DNA from: Litoreibacter albidus
GTDB taxonomy: Bacteria > Pseudomonadota > Alphaproteobacteria > Rhodobacterales > Rhodobacteraceae
Assembly (NCBI RefSeq): GCF_900107015.1
Contig: NZ_FNOI01000002.1
Span: 558,001 to 622,000, forward strand
Length of the DNA stretch: 64,000 bases
Direction: 5' to 3'
Position numbers and translations under genes: made by a program. Positions 47,569 through 57,491 of this stretch are shown piece after piece (position 1 is the stretch's first letter; every line of letters begins with the position of its first letter). Below the pieces are notes generated by a model that was given only the letters and a program-made list of their open reading frames with translations, made no database searches and was not told where the DNA came from.

Positions 47569-48800
47569 GACCGGTAGTCCGCGTTGATTTCGATGTAGCC
47601 ATGCGTCAGGTCACAGGTCCAAACCGTGCTATGACCTGCGCCAAGCCCCAGATCGACGCGGATGCGTAGATCTTCGCCCTTCATATGGGCGGCAGCGTCG
47701 GCTTCGACGTAGTCGGGCGACACCCAACCATCCTTGGCCACAAGAACATCGCCGAACCAGATCGACAGCGTGTCGCGATCTGCATGTGCGCCCGATTTAC
47801 CGACGGCCATAACGACGCGACCCCAGTTCGGATCCTCTCCAGCGATAGCTGTTTTAACCAAGGGGGAGTTGGCAATGGACATGGCGACCTTGCGGGCATC
47901 AACGTTGTCTGTTGCGCCTTCGACGTGGATTTCGACAAATTTGGTTGCCCCCTCTCCGTCGCGCACCACTTGGTGGGCAAGGTCTTTCATCACAACGCCC
48001 AAAGTGCGTTCAAAGGTTTCGTTGTCGTCGGCAATTGCGCCGGATGTGCCCGTTGCGGCAACCAGCAGGCTGTCGGAGGTGGAGGTGTCGCTGTCCACGG
48101 TGATGGCGTTGAACGTGTCCTCATTCAGGCGCGACACCATCTCTTGAAGGCCAAGCTGGCTTATTTTGGCGTCCGTGAAAATGTAGACCAGCATCGTTGC
48201 CATATCCGGCGCGATCATGCCGGAGCCTTTAGCGATGCCCGCCACGGTGACCTCTACGCCACCGATTTCGCAGGTGGCTGTTGCCCCCTTGGCGAAAGTA
48301 TCGGTGGTCATGATGGCGCGCGCCGCGTCTTCGATGGCGTCCGCGCTTAGAGTGGCGGCGAGATCATCCAAGGCCGCCGTGATCTTGGCGTGGGGCAATG
48401 GCTCCCCGATGACGCCAGTGGATGATGTATAGATGTGAGACACAGGAAGGCCCAAGGTTTTGGCCGTGGCGCTGGTGATCGCCTCCACAGCTTCAACGCC
48501 TACGCGACCGGTAAAGGCGTTGGAGTTTCCGGAGTTCACCAGAAAAGCGAAACCTTTGTTGTCATCCTCGACGCGGCCCAGCTTCGCTTGGCAGTCAAGG
48601 ACAGGTGCAGACCGTGTGGAGGATCGTGTGAACGCGCCCGCGATTGTGCTGCCCGCGTCGACATGGGCCAGCATCACGTCGGTGCGTCCGGCGTATTTGA
48701 CGCCCGCAGCGACGGTCGAAAAGCGCACGCCGTCGATATTGGGTAGCTGGGGGAAGCCCCCCTTGGGTGCAAGGGGGGATACTTTGGTAATCTTGGCCAT
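47565..48800 (-). CDS. argJ: Bifunctional glutamate N-acetyltransferase / amino-acid acetyltransferase
   Basis: ArgJ transfers the acetyl group from N-acetylornithine to glutamate in arginine synthesis and can also use acetyl-CoA. The 411-residue proenzyme has the self-cleavage site in GMIAPDMA-TML, where Thr202 becomes the N-terminal nucleophile of the beta chain. The C-terminus ends in the expected INADYRS. It lies between a parvulin gene (20-base gap) and mutT. Confidence 0.96.
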   Translation of the reverse strand: MAKITKVSPLAPKGGFPQLPNIDGVRFSTVAAGVKYAGRTDVMLAHVDAGSTIAGAFTRSSTRSAPVLDCQAKLGRVEDDNKGFAFLVNSGNSNAFTGRVGVEAVEAITSATAKTLGLPVSHIYTSSTGVIGEPLPHAKITAALDDLAATLSADAIEDAARAIMTTDTFAKGATATCEIGGVEVTVAGIAKGSGMIAPDMATMLVYIFTDAKISQLGLQEMVSRLNEDTFNAITVDSDTSTSDSLLVAATGTSGAIADDNETFERTLGVVMKDLAHQVVRDGEGATKFVEIHVEGATDNVDARKVAMSIANSPLVKTAIAGEDPNWGRVVMAVGKSGAHADRDTLSIWFGDVLVAKDGWVSPDYVEADAAAHMKGEDLRIRVDLGLGAGHSTVWTCDLTHGYIEINADYRS

Positions 48801-48820
48801 GATGGCAGACCTTGTGTCGG

Positions 48821-49669
48821 TTACTTCGACAACAGGCCTACATTGCGGATGGCTGTCGGATCAACAGCTACCTCTACACGGGTGACGTCTGCCGCGTCCG
48901 TAAGGCGGTTTATTTCGTCATCGATGGCTTTTGCGCGCAGCTCACGCTCAATCTCGTCGCGGACATCGTCCAGCGCGGGGGCTTCTTTGATGCGGCTCTC
49001 ATTGCGCTTGATAACATGCCAGCCGAATTGGGTTTGGACAGGCTCGGACACGGCACCATCTTCAAGCGCCACAACGGCTTGTTCAAACTCTGGGACCATC
49101 GCGCCTTTGCCAAACCAACCCAAAGAACCGCCGCTCGGGCCGCTTGGGCCAGTCGATTTTTCTTTCGCAAGCTCTGCAAAGTCGACGTCGCCTTCCAGAA
49201 GGGTCACCAGCTCTTTGGCTTCCTCTTCGGTCTCGACAAGAATGTGGGACGCGCTGAATTCGGTTTCTGGCTCACCTTCGGCGTAACGGGCCTTGTAGGC
49301 GTCTTGGATCGCGGACTCGTCAAGGTCGGCGGTGCCAATCTTGGCCAGCAGTTCGCCCGCAAGGAACGCGCGAATTTCGTTCTCTTTGCTAAGCTCGATC
49401 GCGCCCGACAGATCTTTCTCCATCTCTTGGCTCAGAGCGGTTTGCTGGATCAATTGATCCAAAATGCCCTCAAAAAGAACTGCATCTTCCAATTGTTTGT
49501 ACTGTTCTGGCAGGCGCTCTTGCAGCGCGATCATGTGACCAAGCGTGATGTCAGTGCCATTCACGGTTGCCATGACGGTCTTTGCGTCCTGCGCAAGTGC
49601 AGGCATCGCTGGCATTGCGACGGTGACGGCAAGGCCGGTTGCACGCAGAAGTGTTGAAAATTTGCCCAT
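48821..49669 (-). CDS. Exported peptidylprolyl isomerase (parvulin, PpiC/PrsA type)
   Basis: A 282-residue periplasmic foldase: signal peptide (about 1-26, cleavage after PALA), an N-terminal chaperone region and a parvulin domain (about 130-230, SASHILVETEEEA to FGWHVIKRNE). It assists folding of exported and outer-membrane proteins. ATG 49669 with GAGGAG before it is chosen over a longer frame. It is divergent from secA and upstream of argJ. Confidence 0.93.
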   Translation of the reverse strand: MGKFSTLLRATGLAVTVAMPAMPALAQDAKTVMATVNGTDITLGHMIALQERLPEQYKQLEDAVLFEGILDQLIQQTALSQEMEKDLSGAIELSKENEIRAFLAGELLAKIGTADLDESAIQDAYKARYAEGEPETEFSASHILVETEEEAKELVTLLEGDVDFAELAKEKSTGPSGPSGGSLGWFGKGAMVPEFEQAVVALEDGAVSEPVQTQFGWHVIKRNESRIKEAPALDDVRDEIERELRAKAIDDEINRLTDAADVTRVEVAVDPTAIRNVGLLSK

Positions 49670-49707
49670 ATTATCTGTCTCCTCAGGGGCTGCACGGGGG
49701 CGCAGCG

Positions 49708-49736
49708 TTGACACTAATAGACACGGCCCTTACATC
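49708..49736 (+). promoter_or_regulatory. Candidate promoter of secA
   Basis: TTGACA (49708-49713), 17 bases, TACATC (49731-49736). The -35 box is perfect, the -10 box weak. It would give a leader of about 107 bases before secA. Confidence 0.35.
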
Positions 49737-49849
49737 GCCAAGAGGTCTGAGGCGCGTCTTGTCTTAGCTGTCGAGATATGATGCGGCGGCGTAAGGGGCA
49801 AGGTGGAGCCAGACACTAAATTGTTAGCCATCACAAAAGGCGCGGAAAT

Positions 49850-52540
49850 ATGCTGGGTTTGGGTACCATTACGAAAAAGGTCTTCGGAACGCCGAACGAC
49901 CGCAAAGTAAAGGCTGTCCGGCCGTTGGTGGCAAAGGTCAACGCGCTGGAGGCGGAGTTCGAAGCCCTCAGCGATGACGAGATCAAACAGCGCACAGAGC
50001 AGCTTTCCATGCGCGCGCAATCCGGCGAAAGCCTTGATGATCTGTTGCCCGAAGCCTTCGCGAACGTGCGTGAAGCGGCGCGGCGCGCGCTGGGCCTTCG
50101 TGCCTTCGATACCCAAGTGATGGGTGGTATCTTCCTTCACCAAGGCAACATCGCCGAGATGAAAACCGGTGAGGGTAAGACCCTTGTGGCTACCTTCCCC
50201 GCGTATCTGAACGCCTTGTCTGGTAAGGGCGTCCACATCGTAACCGTGAACGACTATCTTGCGAAGCGCGACTCCGAATGGATGGGCAAGGTCTATGCGG
50301 CCTTGGGTTTGACCACGGGCGTCGTGTATCCGCAGCAGCCTGACGAAGAAAAGCGGGCCGCCTACGCGGCTGACATCACCTATGCGACCAATAATGAGCT
50401 GGGTTTTGACTATCTGCGCGACAACATGCGCTCCAACTTGGACGAAATGGCGCAGCGCGGCCATAACTTTGCGGTTGTGGATGAGGTAGACTCGATCCTG
50501 ATCGACGAAGCACGCACGCCGCTGATCATTTCCGGCCCCTCGGAAGATCGCTCAGAGCTTTACATCACCATCGACAAGCTGATCCCGGAACTGACCGAGG
50601 AACACTACAAGCTTGATGAGAAAACCCGCGTTGTCACGATCACTGACGAAGGCAACGATTTTCTGGAAACCCGCCTGCGCGAAATGGAGCTTCTGCCGGA
50701 AGAACAGTCGCTCTACGATCCGGAAAGCACATCGCTTGTCCACCACGTCACCGAGGCGTTGAAGGCCCACAAAGCGTTCCACAAAGACAAAGACTACATG
50801 GTGCGCAACGACGAGGTTGTGCTGGTTGATGAGTTCACGGGCCGCATGATGGCGGGTCGCCGCTTGTCTGGCGGTTTGCATCAGGCCATTGAGGCAAAAG
50901 AAGGCTGCGCGATCCAGCCTGAGAACATCACGTTGGCTTCGGTCACGTTCCAAAACTACTTCCGTCTGTATGATCGCCTGTCCGGCATGACTGGTACCGC
51001 CGCGACCGAGGCCGAAGAATTTTCGGAAATCTACGGCTTGGGCGTGGTTGAGATGCCAACCAACAAGCCAATCGCCCGTATTGATGAGCATGATGCGATC
51101 TACCGCACGGCCAAAGAGAAATACGAAGCGATCGTCGAGGAAATCAAAACCGCGCACGCTACGGGGCAGCCGGTTCTGGTCGGCACGACCTCTATTGAGA
51201 AGTCCGAATTTCTGTCGCAACTGCTGGAACAAGCCGGCGTACCGCACAACGTGCTGAACGCGCGCTTGCACGAACGCGAAGCCGAAATCGTGGGCAACGC
51301 AGGCATGTTGGGTGCGGTGACCATTGCCACCAACATGGCGGGTCGCGGTACCGACATCAAGCTTGGCGGCAACGTCGAGATGAAGATCATGGACGCGTTG
51401 GAAGCAGACCCTGAGGGCGATCCAGAGGCCATTCGCGCACGCATCGAGGCGGAGCAATCCAAAGCCGAAGAAGAAGTTAAAGCCGCCGGTGGCCTTTACG
51501 TTCTGGCAACAGAGCGCCACGAAAGCCGCCGCATCGATAACCAGCTGCGTGGTCGTTCCGGCCGTCAAGGCGATCCGGGCCGCTCCAGCTTCTTCCTGTC
51601 ATTGGAAGATGACCTGATGCGCATTTTCGGGTCTGAACGTCTGGATAAGATGCTGTCCACTCTGGGCATGAAAGAAGGCGAAGCAATTGCGCACCCATGG
51701 GTGAACAAGTCGTTGGAGAAGGCCCAAGCCAAGGTGGAAGGCCGCAACTTCGACATTCGCAAACAACTTTTGAAGTTTGATGACGTGATGAACGACCAGC
51801 GCAAAGCCATCTTCGGCCAGCGTATGGAAATCATGGAAGCCGAAGACGTCGGCGAGATTACCCAAGATATGCGTCATCAGGTGATTGACGATCTGGTCGA
51901 CCAATACATCCCCGCGAAATCCTATGCAGACCAGTGGGATACCCAAGGCCTGTATGTCGCGGTGATGGAGACCCTCGGGCTCGACGTTCCGGTCATCGCT
52001 TGGGCGGAGGAAGAAGGCGTCGATGACGGCGATATCCGTGAGCGTCTGTATGACGAGTCCGACAAGTTTATGGCTAAGAAGGCCGCAGACTTCGGCCCAG
52101 AGCAGATGCGCAACATCGAAAAGCAATTCCTGCTGCAAACCATCGACGGCAAGTGGCGCGACCACTTGCTGAAGCTGGAGCACCTGCGTTCGGTTGTCGG
52201 GTTCCGTGGCTATGCGCAACGCGATCCGCTGAATGAATACAAAACCGAAAGCTTCCAGTTGTTTGAAGGCATGCTCGATAGCCTGCGCGTCGATGTGACG
52301 GAGAAACTGTCGAAGGTACGTCCGCTGTCCGAGGAAGAACAAGAGCAGTTGATGCAGCAGTTCCTAGCCCAGCAAAACGGCGGTGCCGCCGTTGAGGAGT
52401 TGGAGGCGGAACACGAGGGCGTCGCAGCACCTGGCTTTGATGAGAATGACCAGACCACTTGGGGAAATCCGGGACGCAACTCCCCCTGCCCGTGCGGCTC
52501 TGGTAAAAAGTTCAAACACTGCCACGGTGAGATTGGCTAA
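49850..52540 (+). CDS. secA: Preprotein translocase ATPase SecA
   Basis: SecA drives precursor proteins through SecYEG. The 896-residue protein has Walker A MKTGEGKT (104-111), [17 protein letters not shown], the second nucleotide-binding fold with [11 protein letters not shown], and a C-terminal zinc site [13 protein letters not shown] that binds SecB. secB is also in this window, so the SecB-dependent route is complete. AAAGGCG precedes the ATG. A hairpin without T tract follows the stop. Confidence 0.98.
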   Translation: MLGLGTITKKVFGTPNDRKVKAVRPLVAKVNALEAEFEALSDDEIKQRTEQLSMRAQSGESLDDLLPEAFANVREAARRALGLRAFDTQVMGGIFLHQGNIAEMKTGEGKTLVATFPAYLNALSGKGVHIVTVNDYLAKRDSEWMGKVYAALGLTTGVVYPQQPDEEKRAAYAADITYATNNELGFDYLRDNMRSNLDEMAQRGHNFAVVDEVDSILIDEARTPLIISGPSEDRSELYITIDKLIPELTEEHYKLDEKTRVVTITDEGNDFLETRLREMELLPEEQSLYDPESTSLVHHVTEALKAHKAFHKDKDYMVRNDEVVLVDEFTGRMMAGRRLSGGLHQAIEAKEGCAIQPENITLASVTFQNYFRLYDRLSGMTGTAATEAEEFSEIYGLGVVEMPTNKPIARIDEHDAIYRTAKEKYEAIVEEIKTAHATGQPVLVGTTSIEKSEFLSQLLEQAGVPHNVLNARLHEREAEIVGNAGMLGAVTIATNMAGRGTDIKLGGNVEMKIMDALEADPEGDPEAIRARIEAEQSKAEEEVKAAGGLYVLATERHESRRIDNQLRGRSGRQGDPGRSSFFLSLEDDLMRIFGSERLDKMLSTLGMKEGEAIAHPWVNKSLEKAQAKVEGRNFDIRKQLLKFDDVMNDQRKAIFGQRMEIMEAEDVGEITQDMRHQVIDDLVDQYIPAKSYADQWDTQGLYVAVMETLGLDVPVIAWAEEEGVDDGDIRERLYDESDKFMAKKAADFGPEQMRNIEKQFLLQTIDGKWRDHLLKLEHLRSVVGFRGYAQRDPLNEYKTESFQLFEGMLDSLRVDVTEKLSKVRPLSEEEQEQLMQQFLAQQNGGAAVEELEAEHEGVAAPGFDENDQTTWGNPGRNSPCPCGSGKKFKHCHGEIG

Positions 52541-52556
52541 GGGGTAAAATACCCCT
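52540..52556 (+). terminator. Hairpin after secA
   Basis: A perfect 7-bp stem aggggta/tacccct with a 3-base loop begins at the last base of the secA stop. There is no T tract, so it may stabilise the mRNA end rather than terminate. Confidence 0.35.
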
Positions 52557-52626
52557 GTTCCGCTAAGGCCGTTATTCTGCTACGCTGACTGCACATTGTA
52601 ACGAGAATACTCGGCAAGGCAGGCAG

Positions 52627-53490
52627 ATGAGCAGAATAATAAGAAACGTGGTGTTGGCCGCGTGGTGTGGTGTCGCATCCCCCGCGGTGGCCGAGAGTGT
52701 TGTTGCGGCGATCACCCCGCCGCTACCAAAAATGGCCCTTCCTTCTCCCGATATACCGCAAGGTGCCGCGCTGGATGCCGAGGCGTTCACGCCAGTCTCC
52801 ATGCCCGTGCATGATGCTATGGCACCGGTTGCGGATATGGTGATGCGGCAGGCGAATATCTCTAACTTCGGGAGCGCATGCGGCCCGTCGCTGTCGATGG
52901 CGGTTGCTATTGATGCGATGCTGGCCGTCAGGGTCTCCGCCCCGTGCATCCCATACGATATGGTCCGGCTGGAACACGAAGGTCTCTCGTTTACCGTACC
53001 CATGCCCATGACCGGAGAGCTTGATCTGCTCCTGCCCGCACTCACCGCAGATGCGGTGGTCAAGGTATATTTGTCTGACGGCACGGTCCTGTCGGCTGAT
53101 GCCGAAGTGCCGGACGCGCGCAACTATGCGCGTGTGGCCTTGCAGTGGGATGGCGTCGATCCGGGCGCGTTGGTGGCCAAGGCACCGAAGGCGCTGGACG
53201 GCACGCTGATGCATCTTGGCCAGTCGGTTGACGCGAAGGGCTCTGTGCTGCACGTCTTCTCCAGCCGCATGGATACCCAGACGGCATCTGGCGTTGTTCG
53301 ACTGTCCGTACTGGCGCCTGTCACGGCATCCAACTGTAGATCCGGCCACGAAGCCCGTGTGCGCAGGGGCGTTCCGGGGGAACCTGCGGCCACTTACGAT
53401 CTGAGGCTGAAAGGGCTAGGATGTGACGCAATTGGTGAAAGTCTTGAACTGAAGAACGTTCTTCAGGACCTGCAGCTTTCGCAGTATTAA
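52627..53490 (+). CDS. Secreted protein of unknown function
   Basis: A 287-residue protein with a signal peptide (1-22, cleavage after SPAVA). The mature part has four spaced cysteines (in SACGPS, APCIPY, ASNCRS and GLGCDA) and beta-rich segments (LEHEGLSFTVPMPMTGELDLLLP, given by position about 120-140). Two disulfides are plausible in the periplasm. I do not recognise a domain; similar roseobacter proteins have been labelled translocase only because of the secA neighbour. It ends 13 bases before the PBP-OmpA gene. Confidence 0.82.
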   Translation: MSRIIRNVVLAAWCGVASPAVAESVVAAITPPLPKMALPSPDIPQGAALDAEAFTPVSMPVHDAMAPVADMVMRQANISNFGSACGPSLSMAVAIDAMLAVRVSAPCIPYDMVRLEHEGLSFTVPMPMTGELDLLLPALTADAVVKVYLSDGTVLSADAEVPDARNYARVALQWDGVDPGALVAKAPKALDGTLMHLGQSVDAKGSVLHVFSSRMDTQTASGVVRLSVLAPVTASNCRSGHEARVRRGVPGEPAATYDLRLKGLGCDAIGESLELKNVLQDLQLSQY

Positions 53491-53503
53491 GGCGGGCACT
53501 CTC

Positions 53504-55054
53504 TTGCGATTTTTCTGGCGTGGTATCTGGGCGGCAACCTTGCTTTGTGCGTCCGCAGCGATGGCGGTTGCGAATGATGTGCAGCTAACGTCACGCGATG
53601 GCGCGATCCAGATCGAAGGCACATTGCTGACCTATGATGGTGAGTTTTACCGCGTTGAGACGATTTACGGGCCGTTAACCCTTGATGGTGGGGGTGTGAC
53701 TTGCGACGGACCGGGATGCCCTGATCTGAACGCGTTTGTCGCCGATGTGCGCTTCTCTGGCGCGAACCGCATGGCGGAGGTTTTGATCCCCGCGCTTATC
53801 CAAGCTTTCGCCATCCGCAACGAGCTATCTGTTGTGCGTGAAGTCACGGATGAGCGGCAATCAACCTTTGTGTTGAGCGACCAAGAACGCATTCAAGCGC
53901 GTTTCGAGTTGTCATCGGGGACCACGGCGGAAGGATATGCCGACCTGATCGCCGAAGAGGCGGACATCGCGATGGTCTTGCGTGAGCCGCGGAAATCCGA
54001 GGTTTCGATGGCTAGAACAGCGGCGTCCGGTGACTTGTTGAAAGGGCGGCGTGCGCGCGTAGTTGCCTTGGACGGGATCGTCGCGGTCACAGCGCCGGGC
54101 CAGCCGTTGCGGAGCCTTTCACTGGATCAAATGGCGGCGGCCTTGTCGGGACAAGCGACGCGGTGGTCCGATATTGGTGGGCCCGATGTCCCGATCGTCC
54201 GTCATCTGCCGATGCCGGAATCGGGATTACTAGAGACTTTTGAAGACCGTGTGTTGGCACAAAGCGATAGCACTATCGGAGCGGGTGCAACGCATCATAC
54301 GTTGCTCCAAGATGTGGCCGACAGTGTTGCGGATGACACGTTCGCCATTGGTTTGACGACCCTCAGTGAGACAGGCAATGCAGTTCCGATGCGTGTAGCG
54401 GGGGCTTGCGGGTTTGAAACGAGTGCGACCCTTGCCGCATTGCGGGCGGAAGATTACCCGCTGACGCTACCACTGATGCTATACACGCCAGCCCGCCGGT
54501 TGCCCCTTATCGCGCGGGAGTTTCTGGATTTCACCCAAGACCCCGCTGCCGATTTAGTAATTCGCAGGGCGGGGTTTGTGGACCAGGCCATCACCAAAAC
54601 AAGTTTTGATGATCAAGGTGACAGGTTGGCCCATGCAATTTCGCAGGCTGGGCCGGAGGTGTCACTAGAAGACCTGCAACGGATGGTGGAAGCCCTGCGT
54701 GAGCGCGACCGACTGTCCACGACGTTCCGGTTTACCGGCGGCACGCGGCTGGACGTCCAGTCGGAAGAAAACATCATCCGCCTTGCCCGCGCGCTGGAGA
54801 CGGGTGCATTTAACAATCGCGACCTGTTGCTTGTCGGGTTTAGCGACGGCGAAGGCCCCGCTGGGCCGAACCTGTCTTTGTCCAAGAAACGCGCCCGATC
54901 CGTACTTCGTCTACTGAAGGAGGCGGCGCCGGACGCCGATTTCAAGCGCGTGACGGTGCGGCCTGATGCCTTTGGGGAGGCGCTTCCAATGGCGTGTGAC
55001 GACACGGAGTGGGGCCGCGCGATTAACAGGCGTGTAGAGGTTTGGGTTAAATAA
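53504..55054 (+). CDS. Secreted fusion of a phosphate-binding-protein-like domain and an OmpA domain
   Basis: A 516-residue protein: signal peptide (1-23), a short N-terminal region with CDGPGC, a PstS-like substrate-binding region (about 75-370, DLIAEEADIAMVLREPRKSE, AVTAPGQPLRSLSLDQM) and a C-terminal OmpA peptidoglycan-binding domain (about 410-516, VGFSDGEGPAGPNLSLSKKR, ending NRRVEVWVK). The binding-protein part may be a periplasmic sensor anchored to the cell wall; no transporter gene is nearby. TTG 53504 is the only good start, with AAGGCGG before it. Confidence 0.87.
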   Translation: MRFFWRGIWAATLLCASAAMAVANDVQLTSRDGAIQIEGTLLTYDGEFYRVETIYGPLTLDGGGVTCDGPGCPDLNAFVADVRFSGANRMAEVLIPALIQAFAIRNELSVVREVTDERQSTFVLSDQERIQARFELSSGTTAEGYADLIAEEADIAMVLREPRKSEVSMARTAASGDLLKGRRARVVALDGIVAVTAPGQPLRSLSLDQMAAALSGQATRWSDIGGPDVPIVRHLPMPESGLLETFEDRVLAQSDSTIGAGATHHTLLQDVADSVADDTFAIGLTTLSETGNAVPMRVAGACGFETSATLAALRAEDYPLTLPLMLYTPARRLPLIAREFLDFTQDPAADLVIRRAGFVDQAITKTSFDDQGDRLAHAISQAGPEVSLEDLQRMVEALRERDRLSTTFRFTGGTRLDVQSEENIIRLARALETGAFNNRDLLLVGFSDGEGPAGPNLSLSKKRARSVLRLLKEAAPDADFKRVTVRPDAFGEALPMACDDTEWGRAINRRVEVWVK

Positions 55055-55056
55055 CC

Positions 55057-55806
55057 TCAGATCAACCCGTGAGAGCGGAACGAGTAGTTCCCCGCGGCCC
55101 CGATGATCAGGTGGTCATGCAAGCTCAACCCCAGTGTTTCGGCGCCGGTCGCGATCTGGCGTGTCATGGCGATGTCCTCATCCGATGGTGTGGCGTCGCC
55201 AGACGGGTGGTTATGGACGAGGATGAGCGCGCTTGCGTTAAGCTCTAACGCACGTTTCACCACTTCCCGTGGGTAGACGGGGACATGATCCACCGTTCCC
55301 GTTTGAAGTGCTTCATCGGCGACCAACCTGTTGCGGCGGTCTAAGAACAACACTCGAAACTGTTCACGTTCCATGCGCGCCATCTTGGTGCGGCAGTATT
55401 CTAAAAGCGCATCCCATGACGACAGCACGTCGCGGTGCATCACCTTGCTGCGGGCCATTTTCTGCGCGGCTGCCTCGACGATTTTCAGCTCCTGTATGAC
55501 GCTGGTGCCCACGCCTTGTACCGCTGCCAGTCTATTGGCTGAGGCCGCGATAACGCCGTTAAAGTCCCCGAATGTCGCCAGTAGACGCCGCGCCAAACTA
55601 TGAACCTCCCGCCTTGGGATAGCGCGAAACAGAACCAGTTCCAGCAGGTCGGAATCCAGCGTTGCATCGCAACCAGCTTTCAAAAATCGATCCCTAACCC
55701 GTTGCCTGTGGCCATGTTGTTCTGCGCGCACTGCGCGCGGGATGGAAATGCGGTGCGGTTGGAGTCCCGGCAAGGCGTCATTCATATGAGTCTGGTGCAA
55801 TGTCAT
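55057..55806 (-). CDS. radC: RadC family JAB1/MPN metalloprotein
   Basis: A 249-residue protein with an N-terminal helix-hairpin-helix region (LAAVQGVGTSVIQELK) and a C-terminal JAB1/MPN domain with the metal motif HNHPSGDATPSDED. The family was once thought to repair DNA, but its function is unproven. The stop codon lies 2 bases from the convergent PBP-OmpA gene. Confidence 0.92.
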   Translation of the reverse strand: MTLHQTHMNDALPGLQPHRISIPRAVRAEQHGHRQRVRDRFLKAGCDATLDSDLLELVLFRAIPRREVHSLARRLLATFGDFNGVIAASANRLAAVQGVGTSVIQELKIVEAAAQKMARSKVMHRDVLSSWDALLEYCRTKMARMEREQFRVLFLDRRNRLVADEALQTGTVDHVPVYPREVVKRALELNASALILVHNHPSGDATPSDEDIAMTRQIATGAETLGLSLHDHLIIGAAGNYSFRSHGLI

Positions 55807-55849
55807 AGCGCCAGTTCATTCGATTCGACTTAATTGTGGGTTAAGCGCC

Positions 55850-56662
55850 CTAATATGTAGGGTGAAACTTCCCGTTGGGGGACAGCGTGAAGATCTGGCA
55901 CCCGTCCGCCGTAACCCCGATTGAATGCTCAAACTGGGCTGACAGGGATTTGTCTCTGGTCACGGCTGTCCAGTCATCGGCAAGCACCTTTGTCTCTGGA
56001 CGACCAAGGTTAACCATCGGCTCAATGGTGAAGAACATGCCCTCCTCCAGAATAGAGCCGGTGCCGGGGCGACCGTAGTGCAACACGTTCGGTGGGGCGT
56101 GGAAGACGCGGCCCAGACCGTGGCCGCAAAAGTCGCGCACGACGGACATGCGGTGGCCCTCTACGTACTTCTGGATCGCATGCCCGATGTCACCAAAGGT
56201 GTTTCCGGGCTTCACCGCCATGATGCCTTCAAACAACGCGTCATGTGTCACCTGAATAAGGCGCTCCGCTTTGCGGTTCGGCTTTCCGGCGACATACATG
56301 CGGCTGGTGTCACCGAACCACCCATCTACGATGACCGTGACGTCGATGTTCAGGATGTCGCCATCTTTGAGCAGCTTAGGACCGGGAATGCCGTGGCAGA
56401 CCACATGGTTCACGCTGATGCAGCTGGCGTGCTGGTAGCCCTTGTAGCCAATCGTGGCCGAGGTGGAGCCCGCGTCATTCACCATCTTCGTGATAGCGGC
56501 ATCGAGCGCTTCTGTCGTGGTACCCGGTTTCACAAGGTCGACCATGCTGTCGAGGATTTGCGCAGCCAACTCGCCTGCTTTTGCCATGCCTGCAAAGTCC
56601 GCTTCGTCATAGATGCGGATGCCTTGCTTGGTGATGCGGCCTTTGTGCGTTTTGTCGTCCAC
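55850..56662 (-). CDS. map: Methionine aminopeptidase, type I
   Basis: Map removes the initiator methionine from new proteins. The 270-residue enzyme has all five metal ligands in their contexts: NIDVTVIVDGWFGDTSRMY (two Asp), GHGLGRVFHAPP (His), TIEPMV (Glu) and FEHSIGV (Glu). The N-terminus includes the family region GELAAQILDSM. It lies between sfsA and radC on the same strand. Confidence 0.96.
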   Translation of the reverse strand: MDDKTHKGRITKQGIRIYDEADFAGMAKAGELAAQILDSMVDLVKPGTTTEALDAAITKMVNDAGSTSATIGYKGYQHASCISVNHVVCHGIPGPKLLKDGDILNIDVTVIVDGWFGDTSRMYVAGKPNRKAERLIQVTHDALFEGIMAVKPGNTFGDIGHAIQKYVEGHRMSVVRDFCGHGLGRVFHAPPNVLHYGRPGTGSILEEGMFFTIEPMVNLGRPETKVLADDWTAVTRDKSLSAQFEHSIGVTADGCQIFTLSPNGKFHPTY

Positions 56663-56710
56663 GGGTCACTCCGATGTTTTCTTTTCGCACATATAAGGCG
56701 CGATTTAGCG

Positions 56711-57445
56711 TTAGACCACCCTTGGGCCAGCTTGCGGGGATGGATCAACCGGAAGCGCGCTCGTTAGTGTCATGCCCTCCGGCGAAATATCGCAGGCATA
56801 ACATAGCATCTCCACGCCACGGGCACGGGCGATATCGAAGGCTTGGGCGTAGTTAGGATCTAAGTCTGCGGCAATCTTCAGTTCGGAACAATCGGTGCGG
56901 CTAAGTAGGTACAGCATCACGGCACGCGCGCCGTTCTCAGCGATTTGACTGAGTTCCCGCAAATGTTTGGCGCCGCGGATGGTGACGCAATCCGGAAACT
57001 CCGCCAATGTTTCATCACGGCGCAGTGTTACGCTTTTCACTTCGACATAAGCGTTTGGAAGCCCGTCTTGCGACAGCAGGAAGTCCACGCGACTGCCCGT
57101 GCCATAAGCTACTTCGGGCTTTACGCTATGGTAGGCTGACAGTTCTGGGACATGTCGCGCCAACAGCGCTTCCTTCACCACGTGATTGGGAATTCCAGTG
57201 TCTATACAGGCAAAATCACCCCCCGAAAGCTCCGCGACCCGCCAACCGTACTTCAGCTTTTTCTTGGGATCGTCGTTGGGTTCCAGCCAGATGCGCAGCC
57301 CCTCGTCTTTCAGCCCCAGCATGGCACCGGGGTTGGGGCAGTGCGCGGTAACCTCCTGCCCGGTATCTTCCAGCACGACATCGGCAAGGAAGCGTTTGTA
57401 GCGGCGGATGAGCCGCGCGGGGACAAGTGGGGTTTGAAAGCGCAT
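56711..57445 (-). CDS. sfsA: Sugar fermentation stimulation protein SfsA homologue
   Basis: A 244-residue DNA-binding or nuclease-like protein of the SfsA family. The conserved CPNPGAMLGL, the SRVDFLL segment and the VEVKSVTL region are visible. The family carries a nuclease-like fold; its role in E. coli maltose metabolism is indirect. It lies upstream of map on the same strand (48-base gap) and is divergent from the MoCF-domain gene. Confidence 0.93.
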   Translation of the reverse strand: MRFQTPLVPARLIRRYKRFLADVVLEDTGQEVTAHCPNPGAMLGLKDEGLRIWLEPNDDPKKKLKYGWRVAELSGGDFACIDTGIPNHVVKEALLARHVPELSAYHSVKPEVAYGTGSRVDFLLSQDGLPNAYVEVKSVTLRRDETLAEFPDCVTIRGAKHLRELSQIAENGARAVMLYLLSRTDCSELKIAADLDPNYAQAFDIARARGVEMLCYACDISPEGMTLTSALPVDPSPQAGPRVV

Positions 57446-57491
57446 AAGCGGGGCCTATACCGAAAGGGAGTAGCCAATCAAGGATAACACC

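Noticed and set aside
50552-51568. A 338-codon open frame antisense to secA
   Set aside because: Same reason: shadow of a highly conserved gene, no domain, no ribosome site.
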